Source: an uncultured Collinsella sp. (GTDB lineage: Bacteria > Actinomycetota > Coriobacteriia > Coriobacteriales > Coriobacteriaceae). From it: a stretch of DNA of 63,981 nt. The DNA lies in NCBI GenBank assembly GCA_900543945.1, contig UQTN01000001.1, forward strand, positions 1 through 63,981. Direction: 5' to 3'. How positions within the stretch are numbered: position 1 is the first letter of the stretch; each line of letters starts with the position of its first letter. Of the stretch, positions 8,960-17,043 are shown piece after piece. The translations under genes and the position numbers were made by a program. The notes below the pieces were generated by a model. The model was given only the letters and a program-made list of their open reading frames with translations, was not told the origin of the DNA and searched no databases.

Positions 8960-9925
8960 CTACGAACGACGCGGCTCGGGAACCACGAGCCTATCGGGGC
9001 TCGCGCCCTCGGCATCCATCAGGCTCACGTAACGAATCGACGGATCCCCATACATCGCGTAGTAATAATTGCCCGTGCGCGCGCTAAAGCATCCGGTATA
9101 GATAGTCTTCTCGAACTTGCCATCGCCCATCCTGGACGCCCCCTCAATCATCACCACGCCCTCGAGCGAGCGGAACATGCGAACGACGTTTTCGGTCTCG
9201 CTCTCCTTTTGCGGGTAATTGGCATTGAGGTACGCCGCCTTTACAAAACGGCTCGGCGAATAGCAATCGCCCGGAATGCCGCGCATGCCGGCACCGGCTC
9301 CATAGGGCTTAAGCTCGGCGCCACGCCATGTCGCCGTCTGCGGAAAATCGTTTGAGGCGGTGATATAGGTGCGCAGGTTTTCCATATGCCACGGGAAGGT
9401 CGGCTGATTGGCAAGGGTATCGACCGGATCGTCGTACACATGCAGGCCGTCGGCCATCATCTCGACCACGATGCTGCGCTCGCCGTCGCCGATAATCCAA
9501 TGGAGCAGCGACACGCCCAGCCCCTCTCCTGCAGATTTGGCAACAATCACCGTATCGTGCAACGCAGCCTCGACCTCGTCGACCGTCGAGAACGTCGCTG
9601 CCACCCACAGGGGAAACTCATAGGCTGCGATATTGGTCTTGCCGTCGGCAGGATCCTCGGCATACTCGGCATAACCCGGGAAATTGAGACCCGCCACGGC
9701 GAGGCCCGCATCGTTGCCGCAGTCGAAGAACATGGGGTAGTTCTTGTAATCGATGCACATGCCGATCACCGCGTGTGCCGCTGTCGCGTCGTCGATAAAC
9801 GAATACGGAATGTGAAACCCGCGCGGCATCACGCGAACCTGTTGGCCGTAGTCAAAGCTCCAGTCGAGGTTACGGCCCAGATACATGTGGCCAGAATTAT
9901 CGGTAAATCGAATGCTCGTGCACAT
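8960..9925 (-). CDS. bsh: choloylglycine hydrolase / bile salt hydrolase
   Basis: A 321-residue Ntn-hydrolase of the linear amide C-N hydrolase family. The start is MCTS at 9925 behind AGGAGG, so Cys2 becomes the N-terminal nucleophile after Met removal. Arg18 and Asp21 (GRNLDW), the GLNFPGYAEY loop, NQPTFPWH and SPSRF (the C. perfringens Arg228 equivalent) follow the bile salt hydrolase pattern, and overall colinearity with the C. perfringens enzyme is high. The enzyme cleaves glycine or taurine from conjugated bile acids and lacks a signal peptide. A penicillin V acylase role is the main alternative. It points to a gut habitat. Confidence 0.87.
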   Translation of the reverse strand: MCTSIRFTDNSGHMYLGRNLDWSFDYGQQVRVMPRGFHIPYSFIDDATAAHAVIGMCIDYKNYPMFFDCGNDAGLAVAGLNFPGYAEYAEDPADGKTNIAAYEFPLWVAATFSTVDEVEAALHDTVIVAKSAGEGLGVSLLHWIIGDGERSIVVEMMADGLHVYDDPVDTLANQPTFPWHMENLRTYITASNDFPQTATWRGAELKPYGAGAGMRGIPGDCYSPSRFVKAAYLNANYPQKESETENVVRMFRSLEGVVMIEGASRMGDGKFEKTIYTGCFSARTGNYYYAMYGDPSIRYVSLMDAEGASPDRLVVPEPRRS

Positions 9926-9993
9926 AGCGCCTCCTAGCTTTACGTTCCTGCTAAGGTTATTGTCACCAAACAAAAAGGCGCTAAACACAAAAG

Positions 9994-10023
9994 CCCGGAC
10001 ATGACAACAATGTCACGCCCGGG
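9994..10023 (-). terminator. hairpin with T-run on the minus strand upstream of bsh
   Basis: CCCGG/CCGGG and TGACA/TGTCA stack into an interrupted stem. On the minus strand it is followed by TTTTGTG. It would stop transcripts coming from the gene at 10186-10605 before bsh. Confidence 0.5.
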
Positions 10024-10082
10024 ACAAAAGCACAGGTTCAATCCCCGATCAAATCACTCGACCGGAAATAACCGAACAGGTC

Positions 10083-10192
10083 GGTTTAAAGTGTCGAGGT
10101 GCCGCAGATTGGCGTGAAAGAGGAGCGCAGCGTACTAACGGTACGTAAGCGACGATTGAACGCCAAGGTGCGGTGCATCGGCGCTTTAAACC
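10083..10192. ncRNA. structured element, copy 1 (GAAAGAGGAG / CGACGATTGA internal loop)
   Basis: The whole interval folds as one long hairpin. The outer stem is GGTTTAAAG/CTTTAAACC. A middle stem GCCGCA/TGCGGT and TTGGCGT/ACGCCAA leads to an internal loop made of GAAAGAGGAG (10116-10125) and CGACGATTGA (10150-10159). A CGTAC/GTACG apical hairpin caps it. The same loop strands recur at 30238-30247 and 30271-30280 with different but still complementary flanking stems. The right end overlaps the stop codon of the minus-strand gene at 10186. The transcribed strand is not settled: neighbours are on minus, while the second copy sits between plus-strand genes. Confidence 0.55.
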
Positions 10193-10605
10193 AACTTTCC
10201 TAGACAGTGGTCAATCATATGCTGGATCATCTGAGCCTCAAAGCCCGCGTAGTCGCGGCGGCACTCCTTCATCTTGCCGTCGACGATCTGGTCAAAGGCA
10301 ACCTTGCACTTGATGTAGCGCGTGGACTTGGTGACCTCCTCGTGCGTCAGGCAGCTCTCCTCCATCTTGCTGGCGCCCAGGCCAAACACCAGACGGGGGT
10401 TGTAGAGCACGTGGGGCTCGCCGGCATCGTCCAGGTAGACGCAGACCTTCTTGGTAACGCCAATCTGATTGGCGGCCAAGCAGCCGGCATCATCGAGCGA
10501 CTTGATGGTATCAATCAGATCCTGAGCGACCGATTCGTCCTCGACAGTCGCAACCTCGCAACGCTGAGACAGGATAGCCTCGTCGCGGCAGAGCTCTTTA
10601 ATCAT
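10186..10605 (-). CDS. peptide deformylase-like protein lacking the catalytic Glu
   Basis: A 139-residue paralogue of the protein at 2436-2846. Motif I CLAANQIG (42-49) keeps the glutamine and motif II is ESCLT (83-87). Motif III is HMIDH (129-133): the metal-binding histidines remain but the catalytic glutamate is Met130. Known deformylase chemistry needs that residue, so the protein is probably inactive as a deformylase. It may bind metal or formylated peptides. Start ATG 10605 follows GGAGGA with 4-nt spacing. The gene ends inside the structured element at 10083-10192. Confidence 0.78.
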   Translation of the reverse strand: MIKELCRDEAILSQRCEVATVEDESVAQDLIDTIKSLDDAGCLAANQIGVTKKVCVYLDDAGEPHVLYNPRLVFGLGASKMEESCLTHEEVTKSTRYIKCKVAFDQIVDGKMKECRRDYAGFEAQMIQHMIDHCLGKLV

Positions 10606-10798
10606 ACGTTCCTCCATAGGGGTCGTTGTAACCGCTTAAGTATACGGTACCTACACAATTTCATGCGAAAGATACCGCCCGTCCGTTACAAACCGCCGAA
10701 CATCAACATGTGAGGAACACCAACTTCACAAAGGCGATATAGTGGGTGAGTTCGTGTCAATCGGCCTAAACTCGGGGCCGAACAAGGAAAGGGTATGC

Positions 10799-12112
10799 AT
10801 GGACGAACTATTTCACGTCAGTGAGCGCAAGTCCACAATCGGGACCGAACTTCGCGCTGGACTGACAACATTCCTGGCGATGGCCTACATCATCGCCGTC
10901 AACCCCGCGGTACTCTCGGGCGCTGGCATCGATGCGGGAGCGCTCGCCTGCGCCACCTGCCTGGGCGCCGGCATCATGACCATCTGCATGGGCATCTTCG
11001 CAAACCGCCCGCTCGCCTGCGCGTCGGGCCTGGGCATCAACGCCATGATCGCGGGCATCGCCACCACCATGTGCGGCGGCGACTGGCACGTGGCCATGAG
11101 CGTTATCTTCCTCGAGGGCATCGTCATCTTGCTGCTCGTCCTGTGCGGCCTGCGCGAGGCCATCATGGACGCCATCCCCGTGGTCCTGCGCCACGCCATC
11201 TCGGTGGGTCTGGGCCTGTTTATCGCCATGATCGGCCTGTGCGACGCCGGCATCATCACCGCTGGCGCCGGTACGCTTGTCGGCCTGGGCGACATCACCT
11301 CCCCCACCTTTATCGTCGGCATCATCTCCATCGTCGTGACGGTCGCCCTGGCTTCCCGCAACGTGCCGGGCTCGCTGCTCATCGGCATCATCGTCGCCGT
11401 TATCGCCGGTATCCCGCTGGGCGTCACTCATGCGCCCGAGGGCCTCATCGCACCGCTCGACTTCTCGACCTTTGGCGCCCCGTTTGCCAGCACCGCCGAT
11501 GGCAACATGGCCATCGTGAAGGTTCTGACCGACCCGATGCTGCTCGTCGTGGCCTTCTCGCTGCTCATGAGTGACTTCTTCGACACCATGGGCACCGCGA
11601 TGGCCGTCGCCAAGCAGGGCGAGTTCCTGACCGAGGACGGCAATGTCGAGGACATCCGTCCCATCCTGGTCGTCGACTCCGTGGCCGCTGCTGCCGGTGG
11701 CTTTATGGGCGTCTCCTCCATCACCACTTTCGTCGAGTCCACGTCCGGCGCTGCCGACGGTGGCCGCACGGGTCTCACCTCCGTCACCACCGGTGTGCTG
11801 TTCATCCTCGCCGCGTTCTTCTCCCCCATCGTCACCATCGTTTCCAGCGCCGCCACCTGCGGTGCTCTGGTCTACGTCGGCTACCTCATGATGAGCGAGG
11901 CCTCCGAGATCGACTGGTCCGACGTGTCGCAAGGTTTCCCGGCGTTCATGATTGTCGCCGGCGTGCCCTTCACTTACTCCATCTCTGCCGGCATTGGCCT
12001 GGGCTTTATCGCCTACGTGATCGTCGCGCTCTTTAAGGGCGAGGCCTCCAAGATCAAGCCGCTCATGTGGATCGCAGCACTTGCCTTCCTCGTCTACTTC
12101 TTCGTGGCGTAA
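10799..12112 (+). CDS. NCS2 purine permease (AzgA/PbuG-like)
   Basis: A 437-residue membrane protein with 12-14 spans. ELRAGLTTFLAMAYIIAVNPAVL opens the AzgA-type branch of nucleobase transporters (guanine/hypoxanthine/adenine). LMSDFFDTMGTAMAVAKQGEF and GVSSITTFVESTSGAADGGRTGL are further hallmarks. The ATG at 10799 follows GGAAAGGG; the in-frame ATG at 10742 lacks a site. A short TCGGCC/GGCCGA hairpin lies just before the ribosome site. No purine-riboswitch sequence was found in the leader. Its last 15 codons were copied downstream in the duplication described at 14106. Confidence 0.9.
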   Translation: MDELFHVSERKSTIGTELRAGLTTFLAMAYIIAVNPAVLSGAGIDAGALACATCLGAGIMTICMGIFANRPLACASGLGINAMIAGIATTMCGGDWHVAMSVIFLEGIVILLLVLCGLREAIMDAIPVVLRHAISVGLGLFIAMIGLCDAGIITAGAGTLVGLGDITSPTFIVGIISIVVTVALASRNVPGSLLIGIIVAVIAGIPLGVTHAPEGLIAPLDFSTFGAPFASTADGNMAIVKVLTDPMLLVVAFSLLMSDFFDTMGTAMAVAKQGEFLTEDGNVEDIRPILVVDSVAAAAGGFMGVSSITTFVESTSGAADGGRTGLTSVTTGVLFILAAFFSPIVTIVSSAATCGALVYVGYLMMSEASEIDWSDVSQGFPAFMIVAGVPFTYSISAGIGLGFIAYVIVALFKGEASKIKPLMWIAALAFLVYFFVA

Positions 12113-12138
12113 CGGCACAGTCTGCCAAAGCAGAACAC

Positions 12139-12180
12139 AAAAGCGCGGAGTCGCATCGAGCGGCTCCGCGCTTTTCTTTT
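12139..12180 (+). terminator. terminator after purine permease
   Basis: AAGCGCGGAG and CTCCGCGCTT pair around an inner loop, followed by TTCTTTT. A diverged copy is at 14178-14216. Confidence 0.85.
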
Positions 12181-12320
12181 AAAGCCAGGCAACGCACGGA
12201 CGCGCGATGTATTGCTTCCCAAGTTTTGGACATTTTGCCCTCCAAACGGCACTACCGCCGGCTACATCCTGCAGATATGCTGGGCGTAATCGCATAGGCC
12301 CTATGAGGATGGGAGCAACC

Positions 12321-14084
12321 ATGGCCGCCCTGTTCACGACCCCCAAGCGCAATGACAAAACCTCTGGAGCCCATTTTATCGAGCCCGACGTACGCCGTCG
12401 CACGCTGCTCGCACACGGCAGCTGGCGCCGCGTGACACACCGCATCGTCGTGGGCGCCGTATGCGCGCTCACGGCAAGCTCGCTGCTCATGCCGAGCGTC
12501 TCACTCGCGGCCGAGTGGGTCAACGTCGGCGGCACTCAGTACAACACTGCAGCAGGCGACGAGGCCGGCACCTGGGCCTGGGACGGCGCCGACGACATGA
12601 AGCTCAACGGCTATAACGGCGGCGCGATCGAGGCAGCGGGCAAGCTCAACGTGAGCTACGAGGGCAACAACACCGTCACTAACGACGACGGCCGCGGCAT
12701 CAAGGTTAAGGATGGCGCGAACGAGAACGCCGAGCTTAATATTCAGGGCGACGCGTCCAGCACGCTCAACGTGACATCTTCTCGTGACGCCATCACTTCC
12801 GTCGGCAACATCAACATCGACGGCGCTGGCACTGTCAACGCCACGAGCACCGAGCACGATGCCATCGATGCCGGGGGCGATGTCACCATCAAGGGCTCGG
12901 GAAACGTTAACGCCACGGGCGATTCGGATGGCATCAGGGCCGACGGCAACATCACGATCGACAACAGCGGAACCGTCACCGCCAAGGGCACCGAGGATCA
13001 GGGTATCGATGCTAACGAGAACCTCATCATAAAGGGCGGCGGCAAGGTAGAGGCAAGCTCTATCAAAGACAATGCGATTTGGGCCGACGGCAACATCGAG
13101 ATCTCGGGTGGCAGCCAGGTCAAGGTAAGCTCCGAGGAAGACGCCGCCATCGACGGTAAAAACAGCCTCACGGTCACGAACGCTTCCCTCAACGCAAGTG
13201 GCGTTGGGTATGGCATCTATGTCTACAAGGGCATCACGCTCGATGGCGCGACCGTGACGGTCCGCGCAAGCTCAGATGGCGGGGAAGTCAGCGCACTCTT
13301 CACCGATGAGGACGACATCGTCATCAAGAACGGCTCGCCTGTGGATGCGCTCGCAGAAGGCAGATTCTCGGTTGCAATCTCCACCAGTAATTTCTACTCC
13401 GGCGAAGCGGGTGGCCATATCTACATCAGCGACTCCGTTGTCAAGGCCATAGCCCGCTATGCCGAGACCGGCGGCGACGGCCCCGACCACTACAGTGGAG
13501 ACCAGGATGGCGAGATCGCCCCTGAGCGCAGGGGCGTGAACTTCGGCATCTTTGCCCGGACCAAGGAGGGCATCACGCCCGCGACCATCTCGATTGTCCG
13601 CAGTAAGGTCACGGCCGAGGGAGACACGGCGGCTATCTTCGCGCTTGCCATGAGCGCGGACGGCGAGGCGATCGGCACCATCGAAATCGAAGGAGCCACC
13701 ATCCAGATGCCTGAAGGCGGCAAGGTCATTGACTATCGCAACAAGGAAGAACTCAGCGACGGCATCGTCTACGAGGCGGGTCAAACCATCGGCACGGGCG
13801 ACGCCGTGATCGACTCCCCCTACAACGAAGCAGTCGCCAAGCACACGCTCATCGCGCCTCCCGAGGAGACCAAACCCGAGGAAAAGCCCGGCGAGACCAA
13901 GCCGGGTTCCAAGTCCGAGGGCGCGAAGACGATCAAGACCGTTGCAGTTGCAGCCACGGGAGCCAAGACCGCCGGCAAACTCGCGGCAACCGGCGACGCC
14001 TCGAGCGCAGCCATCATAGCGACCGCCCTTGTAGGAACGGCCGCTATCGTCACAGGCGCCCTGGCGAGTCGCAAACGCTCGTAA
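12321..14084 (+). CDS. secreted beta-repeat surface protein with LAATGD sorting signal (paralogue 1)
   Basis: A 587-residue protein. A long N-region with RRVTHR precedes a hydrophobic export helix (IVVGAVCALTASSLLMPSVS) ending in SLAAE, a plausible signal-peptidase site. Residues about 90-400 are short beta-strand repeats (NINIDGAGTVNATS, DVTIKGSGNVNATG and so on), as in right-handed beta-helix or carbohydrate-binding (Cthe_2159-like) domains. A Pro/Lys/Glu stalk leads to LAATGD, a hydrophobic helix and RKRS, the layout of a wall anchor for class E (LAxTG) sortase. The ATG at 12321 follows GGGAG. A role in glycan or host binding is inferred. No sortase gene is in the window. Confidence 0.82.
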   Translation: MAALFTTPKRNDKTSGAHFIEPDVRRRTLLAHGSWRRVTHRIVVGAVCALTASSLLMPSVSLAAEWVNVGGTQYNTAAGDEAGTWAWDGADDMKLNGYNGGAIEAAGKLNVSYEGNNTVTNDDGRGIKVKDGANENAELNIQGDASSTLNVTSSRDAITSVGNINIDGAGTVNATSTEHDAIDAGGDVTIKGSGNVNATGDSDGIRADGNITIDNSGTVTAKGTEDQGIDANENLIIKGGGKVEASSIKDNAIWADGNIEISGGSQVKVSSEEDAAIDGKNSLTVTNASLNASGVGYGIYVYKGITLDGATVTVRASSDGGEVSALFTDEDDIVIKNGSPVDALAEGRFSVAISTSNFYSGEAGGHIYISDSVVKAIARYAETGGDGPDHYSGDQDGEIAPERRGVNFGIFARTKEGITPATISIVRSKVTAEGDTAAIFALAMSADGEAIGTIEIEGATIQMPEGGKVIDYRNKEELSDGIVYEAGQTIGTGDAVIDSPYNEAVAKHTLIAPPEETKPEEKPGETKPGSKSEGAKTIKTVAVAATGAKTAGKLAATGDASSAAIIATALVGTAAIVTGALASRKRS

Positions 14085-14105
14085 ACACTTTTTCGCACAG
14101 GACGG

Positions 14106-14151
14106 GTGGATCGCGGCTCTTGCCTTCCCCGTCTACTTCTTCGTAGCGTAA
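14106..14151 (+). pseudogene. duplicated 3' fragment of the purine permease
   Basis: This matches 12067-12112, the last codons (WIAALAFLVYFFVA) and stop of the purine permease, with a few substitutions and no gene body in front. It marks the duplication junction and has no coding role. Confidence 0.85.
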
Positions 14152-14177
14152 GGGCAAGGCTGCAAAAGCTGAACAAT

Positions 14178-14216
14178 AAAGCGCGGAGTCGCCATGCGGC
14201 CCCGCGCTTTTCTTTT
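14178..14216 (+). terminator. terminator between the duplicated surface-protein genes
   Basis: AAAGCGCGG pairs with CCGCGCTTT, with an inner GTCGC/GCGGC extension, followed by TCTTTT. It is the duplicated, diverged copy of the terminator at 12139. Confidence 0.8.
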
Positions 14217-14355
14217 AGCGTCGGTCCCTGCGCCGGCGTGCGGCCTATTTCTCCCCCATTTTGGCCATTTTGCCCTCCAAACGGCACTACCGCCGGCAAC
14301 ATCCAGCAGATACGCTGAACCTAGCCGTATAGGCCCTATGAGAACGGGAGCAACC

Positions 14356-16110
14356 ATGGCAGCCTTGTTCACGACCCCCAAACGCAATGACACTACCGCC
14401 GGAACCCATGTTGCCGAACCCGACGTTCGCCGTCGCATAGGACTCGCGCACGGCAGCTGGCGCCGCGTGACGCGCCGCATCGTCGCGGGCGCCGTGTGCG
14501 CGCTCACGGTGAGCTCGCTGCTCATGCCGAGCGTCTCGCTCGCAGCGGAATGGGTCAAGGTCGGCGGCAACAAGTACAACACCGCGGCGAGCGACGAGGC
14601 CGGTACCTGGTCGTGGGACGGCGCCGACGACTTGAAGCTCAACAACTATAACGGCGGCGAGATCCAGGCCGCAGGCAAGCTCAACGTGAACTACTCGGGA
14701 ACCAACATCGTCACTGCCGAATGGATCGAAAGCATCAACGTTTCTCATGGCACTAACGAGAATGCCGAGCTCAATATCCAAGGCGACGCGGGCAGCACGC
14801 TCAGCGTGACATCTACTGAGGACGCTATCCTCTCCACGGGTAATATCAACATCGACGGAGCCGGATCCGTCAACGCCACGAGCACTGGGCTTGATGCCAT
14901 CAATGCCGGGGGTGATCTCGCTATCAAAGGTTCGGGCAACGTCAACGCCACGGGTGCATCGGATGGCATCAGGGCAAACGGCAATATCACGATTGACGAC
15001 AGCGGAGCCGTCACCGCCAGGGCTACCGAGGACAAGGGTATTGGAACCGACAAGAACCTCACCATCAAGGGTGGCGGGACGGTCGAGGCAAGCTCAGCTG
15101 ATGGTGAGGCCCTTTGGAGCGGCGGCAATATCAACATCTCGGACGGCAGCCAGGTCAAGGCAAGCTCCGAGAAAGACGCTGCCGTCGAGGCCAAGGGCAG
15201 CCTCGCAGCCGCAAACGCCTCCCTCAACGTAAACGGTGTTGAATATGGCGTCTATGCCCACAAGGGCATCACCCTCGATCATGCAAACGTGACAGTCCGT
15301 GCAAGTAAAGGCAGATACGGTGGCGCCATTGCCCTCTTCACCTACCAAGACGATATCGTCGTCAAGAACGGCTCCACCGTGGACGCGCTTGCGGAAGGCG
15401 AGGTTTCGGCTGCATTCTCCACCAGAAACGATCGACCCAACGAGAAGGGTGGCCACATCTACATCAGCGACTCCGTTGTCAAGGCCATAGCCCGCTATGT
15501 CGAGAACGGCGACGGCCCCATCCCCTACAGCGAAAACCAAGATGGCGAGACGAGGCGCGAACCCCAAGGCGAGAACATCGGCATCATCGCCCAGACCAGC
15601 GAGGGCGTCACACCCGCAGTCATCTCGATCATCCGCAGCAAGGTAACGGCCGAAGGAGATACAGCGGCAATCTTTGCCCGTGCCATGAGCGCTGACGGCA
15701 AGACAATCGGCACCATCAAGATTGAGAACGCCGCCATCCAGACGCCCGAAGGCGGCAAGGTCATTGACTATCGCAAGCTCCGTGACGGCATCTACGAAGC
15801 AGGCCAAGCCATCGGCACGGGCGACGCCACGGTCGACTCCCTCTATATCAAAGCAGTCGCCAAAAGCACGACCATCGCACCTCCCGAGGTAGCCAAGCCG
15901 GAAGACCCCAAGCCCGACGAGACCAAGCAGAACCCCAAGCCTGAGGGCTCAAAGCCGACCAAGGCCGTTGCGGCTTCAACCACGAAAGCCAAGACTACCG
16001 GCGTGCTCGCGGCAACCGGCGACACCTCGGGTACGGCCATCGTGGCAACCGTCCTTGCGGGAACAGCCGCTATCGCCGCAGGCACCATGGCGAGCCGTAA
16101 GCGCTCTTAG
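14356..16110 (+). CDS. secreted beta-repeat surface protein with LAATGD sorting signal (paralogue 2)
   Basis: A 584-residue paralogue of the preceding gene, colinear throughout: the same export segment ending SLAAE, the same short beta repeats (NINIDGAGSVNATS), the conserved GGHIYISDSVVKAIARY block, a Pro/Lys-rich stalk, LAATGD, a hydrophobic helix and RKRS. The ATG at 14356 lies behind GGGAG in a leader almost identical to that of paralogue 1. The repeat region has diverged more than the export and anchor parts, which suggests selection for altered surface specificity. The ligand is unknown. Confidence 0.82.
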   Translation: MAALFTTPKRNDTTAGTHVAEPDVRRRIGLAHGSWRRVTRRIVAGAVCALTVSSLLMPSVSLAAEWVKVGGNKYNTAASDEAGTWSWDGADDLKLNNYNGGEIQAAGKLNVNYSGTNIVTAEWIESINVSHGTNENAELNIQGDAGSTLSVTSTEDAILSTGNINIDGAGSVNATSTGLDAINAGGDLAIKGSGNVNATGASDGIRANGNITIDDSGAVTARATEDKGIGTDKNLTIKGGGTVEASSADGEALWSGGNINISDGSQVKASSEKDAAVEAKGSLAAANASLNVNGVEYGVYAHKGITLDHANVTVRASKGRYGGAIALFTYQDDIVVKNGSTVDALAEGEVSAAFSTRNDRPNEKGGHIYISDSVVKAIARYVENGDGPIPYSENQDGETRREPQGENIGIIAQTSEGVTPAVISIIRSKVTAEGDTAAIFARAMSADGKTIGTIKIENAAIQTPEGGKVIDYRKLRDGIYEAGQAIGTGDATVDSLYIKAVAKSTTIAPPEVAKPEDPKPDETKQNPKPEGSKPTKAVAASTTKAKTTGVLAATGDTSGTAIVATVLAGTAAIAAGTMASRKRS

Positions 16111-16167
16111 ACGCCTCTGCGCACATGGCAGCTCCCGCGAAGGCCCCGAGTCCCAGCACCGTTTAAC

Positions 16168-16204
16168 AACGCCACCGCCGAGCTCCCCTCCGGCGGTGGC
16201 GTTT
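16168..16204 (+). terminator. terminator after surface protein 2
   Basis: AACGCCACCGCCG and CGGCGGTGGCGTT form a perfect 13-bp stem followed by TT. Confidence 0.85.
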
Positions 16205-16317
16205 TCCATATGCGTCCGCAGGGTATGCACGAGATTGTCTTTGGTCTAGCCCAACCTGCATGAGCCGGCGTGCGACAATGGGGGCCGTCGATATCACAAC
16301 GCCGAGAGAAGCCCGTC

Positions 16318-16983
16318 ATGGAAGCGCATCAAAAGCAGATAACCGTTCATGCACAGCATGCCGAAAGCGCACCAGTCATCTATCTTCCCGTGGTCATGGG
16401 CGACGGCACGGAGGTTTATGAACGCTGCCGAGAGCTCGACTGCCCGCCGTTCACCCTTGTCGCCATTGGAGGGCTCGATTGGAATCACGAGCTGAGCCCC
16501 TGGGAATGCGACGGAACTATACGAGATGCCGAGCCCTTTGGCGGACAGGCTGCTGGTTTTCTTGACGAGTTGTTGAAGCAGATAATCCCAGAGGCCGAAT
16601 CATCGCTCCCGCAACCGCCCGCCTGGCGCGGCGTTGCCGGCTACTCCTTGGCGGGTCTTTTTGCACTGTGGGCACTTTGGCAAACAGATGTCTTTGAGCG
16701 CGCGGCAAGTGCATCGGGGTCGCTGTGGTTCCCCGGCTTTATCGACTACGCGCGCGAGCGCACGATGACAGCTACGCCCGACGCCGTCTATCTGTCACTC
16801 GGTAAAAAGGAAACCAAGACGCCCAACCGCATGATGCGGCACGTACTCGACGATACGCGCGCGATGGAAGAGCTGTTTATCGAGCGTGACATTCCAACAA
16901 TGCTGGAGCTCAACCCCGGCAATCACTTTGCCCAAACTGACCTGCGCATGGCGCGCGGCATCCACTGGATACTGACGCATTAA
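16318..16983 (+). CDS. esterase D/Fes-like alpha/beta hydrolase
   Basis: A 221-residue hydrolase. GYSLAG carries the nucleophile serine and the C-terminal GNHF supplies the likely catalytic histidine; VAIGGLDWNHELSPW is a conserved early block. The architecture resembles the putative esterase family (esterase D, enterochelin esterase) without the extra N-terminal domain. There is no signal peptide, so a cytoplasmic role is expected. The ATG at 16318 lies behind GAGAGAAG. The substrate is unknown. Confidence 0.78.
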   Translation: MEAHQKQITVHAQHAESAPVIYLPVVMGDGTEVYERCRELDCPPFTLVAIGGLDWNHELSPWECDGTIRDAEPFGGQAAGFLDELLKQIIPEAESSLPQPPAWRGVAGYSLAGLFALWALWQTDVFERAASASGSLWFPGFIDYARERTMTATPDAVYLSLGKKETKTPNRMMRHVLDDTRAMEELFIERDIPTMLELNPGNHFAQTDLRMARGIHWILTH

Positions 16984-17023
16984 AAATGGCGCCCACGCGT
17001 ACATACGCATGGACGCCATTTTT
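16982..17023. terminator. bidirectional terminator
   Basis: AAAAATGGCG and CGCCATTTTT flank an inner ACGCG/CGC hairpin between the convergent esterase and uracil permease genes. Confidence 0.8.
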
Positions 17024-17043
17024 AATTTGGCTGAACGCAGCTA

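Larger units (their letters stand above)
12067..16110 (+). repeat. tandem duplication of about 2.04 kb
   Basis: Unit 1 (12067-14105) and unit 2 (14106-16110) align from the last 15 codons of the purine permease through a terminator, a leader and a complete surface-protein gene. At the left end the offset is 2039 bp. Shared leader blocks include CCTCCAAACGGCACTACCG and TAGGCCCTATGAG. Divergence between the units shows that the duplication is not recent. Confidence 0.85.

Noticed and set aside
10083..10192. Lysine riboswitch
   Set aside because: GAGGTGC and GAAAGAGGAG resemble L-box pieces, but the element is far too short, the order differs and no lysine gene is adjacent.
10618..10798. Purine riboswitch upstream of the purine permease
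   Set aside because: None of the conserved aptamer blocks is present; only a small hairpin is seen.
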